From Pseudonocardiales bacterium (GTDB lineage: Bacteria; Actinomycetota; Actinomycetes; Mycobacteriales; Pseudonocardiaceae), in contig JACDBJ010000426.1 of the NCBI GenBank assembly GCA_013695005.1, forward strand, positions 1-13,290: a stretch of DNA of 13,290 nucleotides. The letters are read 5' to 3'. The position numbers were made by a program, and so were the translations under genes. Positions within the stretch are counted from its first letter, which is position 1; each line of letters starts with the position of its first letter. Positions 12,077-13,290 of the stretch are shown here, one piece after another. Under the pieces are notes generated by a model that was given only the letters and a program-made list of their open reading frames with translations, was not told the DNA's origin and did no database searches.

Positions 12077-13290
12077 TCGACTCCGTGGCTGACGCGCCCG
12101 CGCTGTTGCGGGCGATGTTCGACGCGGCGGTCGCTGCCGCCGACCCGTTGGAGCGGGTGCCCGCGTTCCTGCCTGCTGAGCGGCCGGCGGGCCGGGTGGT
12201 GGTGGTCGGGGCGGGCAAGGCGTCGGCGCGGATGGCGCAGGCCGTCGAGCGCGCCTGGCCGGATGCGCCGATGGATGGGCTGGTGGTCACCCGCTACGGG
12301 CATGCGGTGCCGTGCGAGCGGGTGGAGATCGTCGAGGCGTCGCACCCGGTGCCCGACGAGGCCGGCGAGCAGGCGGCCCGCCGGATGCTGAAGATGGTGT
12401 CCGACCTCGGCTCCGACGACCTCGTGCTGGCACTGATCTCCGGCGGCGGATCCGCGCTGCTGCCGCTGCCCGCGCCGGGCGTCACGCTGGAGGACAAGCA
12501 GGCGATCAGCACGGCGCTTCTGCGCTCCGGGGCGTCGATCAGCGCGATGAACGTGGTGCGCAAACATCTCTCGGCGATCAAGGGGGGCCGGCTCGCTGCC
12601 GCCGCGTACCCAGCGTCCACGGTGGCGCTGATGATCTCGGATGTGCCCGGCGACGACCCGGCGATCATCGCATCCGGGCCGACCGTGCCGGAGGCGTCCA
12701 CCCCGGCCGAGGCGCTCGCGGTGCTGGACGCCTACGACGTCGAGCTGAAGCCGTCGGTCCGGGCGTACCTGGAGTCCGCCGAGGGTGCCCCAGGCGCAGA
12801 CGATCAGCGGATGTCGCGGGTCACCAACCACGTGATCGCCGCCCCGCAGCAGTCGTTGGAAGCCGCCGCGGCGGTGGCGCGCGACTGGGGCGTCTACCCG
12901 TTGATCCTGGGCGACTCGATCGAGGGCGAGGCGCGCGAGGTGGGCGTCGTGCTGGCCGGAATCGCCCGGCAGGTGCTGCGGCACGGTCAGCCGGTGGCGC
13001 CGCCGTGCGTGCTGCTCTCCGGCGGGGAGACGACGGTCACCGTGCGGGGCAAGGGGCGTGGCGGCCGAAACGTCGAGCTGCTGTTGGCGCTGGCGGTGGC
13101 GCTGCATGGGGCGGATCGGGTGTACGCACTGTCCGCCGACACCGACGGCGTGGACGGCGCCGAGGAGGTGGCCGGGGCGATCCTCGGCCCGGACACGCTG
13201 GAGCGGGCGGCGGCCCTGGGCATCGACGCCGCCGACGCCCTGTCCGACAACGACGGGCACGGGTTCTTCGAGGCCATCGGCGACCAGGTG
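12073..13290 (+). CDS. gck: Glycerate 2-kinase, DUF4147/MOFRL type (C-terminus outside window)
   Basis: This phosphorylates D-glycerate to 2-phosphoglycerate, the exit of the serine cycle to enolase. The 406 visible residues cover nearly all of the usual length; perhaps 15-25 residues are lost at the right edge. Visible landmarks are VVVVGAGKAS (42-51), LISGGGSALLPLP (121-133), VRKHLSAIKGGRLA (162-175), MISDVPGDDPAIIASGPT (187-204), and in the MOFRL part LLSGGETTVTV, GRGGRNVELLLA and SADTDGVDG. The family makes 2-phosphoglycerate, unlike GarK/GlxK, which are unrelated in sequence. The GTG start overlaps the reductase stop (GTGA), so it is coupled to it; a GTG at 12085 is possible. Symbol by analogy with methylotroph Gck. 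Confidence 0.92.
   Translation, partial: MIDSVADAPALLRAMFDAAVAAADPLERVPAFLPAERPAGRVVVVGAGKASARMAQAVERAWPDAPMDGLVVTRYGHAVPCERVEIVEASHPVPDEAGEQAARRMLKMVSDLGSDDLVLALISGGGSALLPLPAPGVTLEDKQAISTALLRSGASISAMNVVRKHLSAIKGGRLAAAAYPASTVALMISDVPGDDPAIIASGPTVPEASTPAEALAVLDAYDVELKPSVRAYLESAEGAPGADDQRMSRVTNHVIAAPQQSLEAAAAVARDWGVYPLILGDSIEGEAREVGVVLAGIARQVLRHGQPVAPPCVLLSGGETTVTVRGKGRGGRNVELLLALAVALHGADRVYALSADTDGVDGAEEVAGAILGPDTLERAAALGIDAADALSDNDGHGFFEAIGDQV

Overview
The window is high-GC DNA (coding thirds mostly G/C, frequent GTG starts, GTGA/ATGA gene overlaps) and reads as an actinobacterial chromosome, probably from the Pseudonocardiales or a relative. That placement rests on an RsdA-type anti-sigma-D factor at the left edge and on the general style of the proteins. 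It is an inference from remembered families, not from a search.

Left part (1-2595, minus strand): an RsdA-like anti-sigma factor running off the left edge; a broken response-regulator remnant; and a tight two-gene unit encoding a BNR/Asp-box beta-propeller and a MoaD/ThiS ubiquitin-like protein ending in Gly-Gly. A small hypothetical gene (2727-2960) points the other way.

Middle (2956-3826): an 859-bp insertion with imperfect terminal inverted repeats (TGTAGTGCCCA...), flanked by a perfect 6-bp direct repeat CCTAGC that fits the NCTAGN target rule of IS481. Only the last codons of an IS481-type transposase survive at its left end. The interior carries a short gene for an ECF sigma factor that has region 2 but no region 4. 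After it come a membrane-anchored endonuclease/exonuclease/phosphatase-fold protein (3891-4820) and a small helical hypothetical protein (4872-5135).

Right part (5414 to the right edge, all plus strand): a seven-gene serine-cycle operon: glyA, sga, mcl (mclA-type), mtkA, mtkB, a hydroxypyruvate/glyoxylate reductase gene, and a glycerate 2-kinase gene cut by the window edge. Together they encode glycine + C1 -> serine -> hydroxypyruvate -> glycerate -> 2-phosphoglycerate, plus malate -> malyl-CoA -> acetyl-CoA + glyoxylate. Genes are overlapping or separated by 8 to 73 bp, so one transcript is likely. PEP carboxylase, enolase, malate dehydrogenase and the tetrahydrofolate C1 enzymes are not in the window. 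The glyA leader holds a LysR-type T-N11-A dyad, a GGTATACC palindrome and a strong hairpin.

The points of most interest are a compact serine cycle in an apparent actinobacterium, the divergent SHMT that heads it, and the small IS481-like element carrying a truncated sigma factor.
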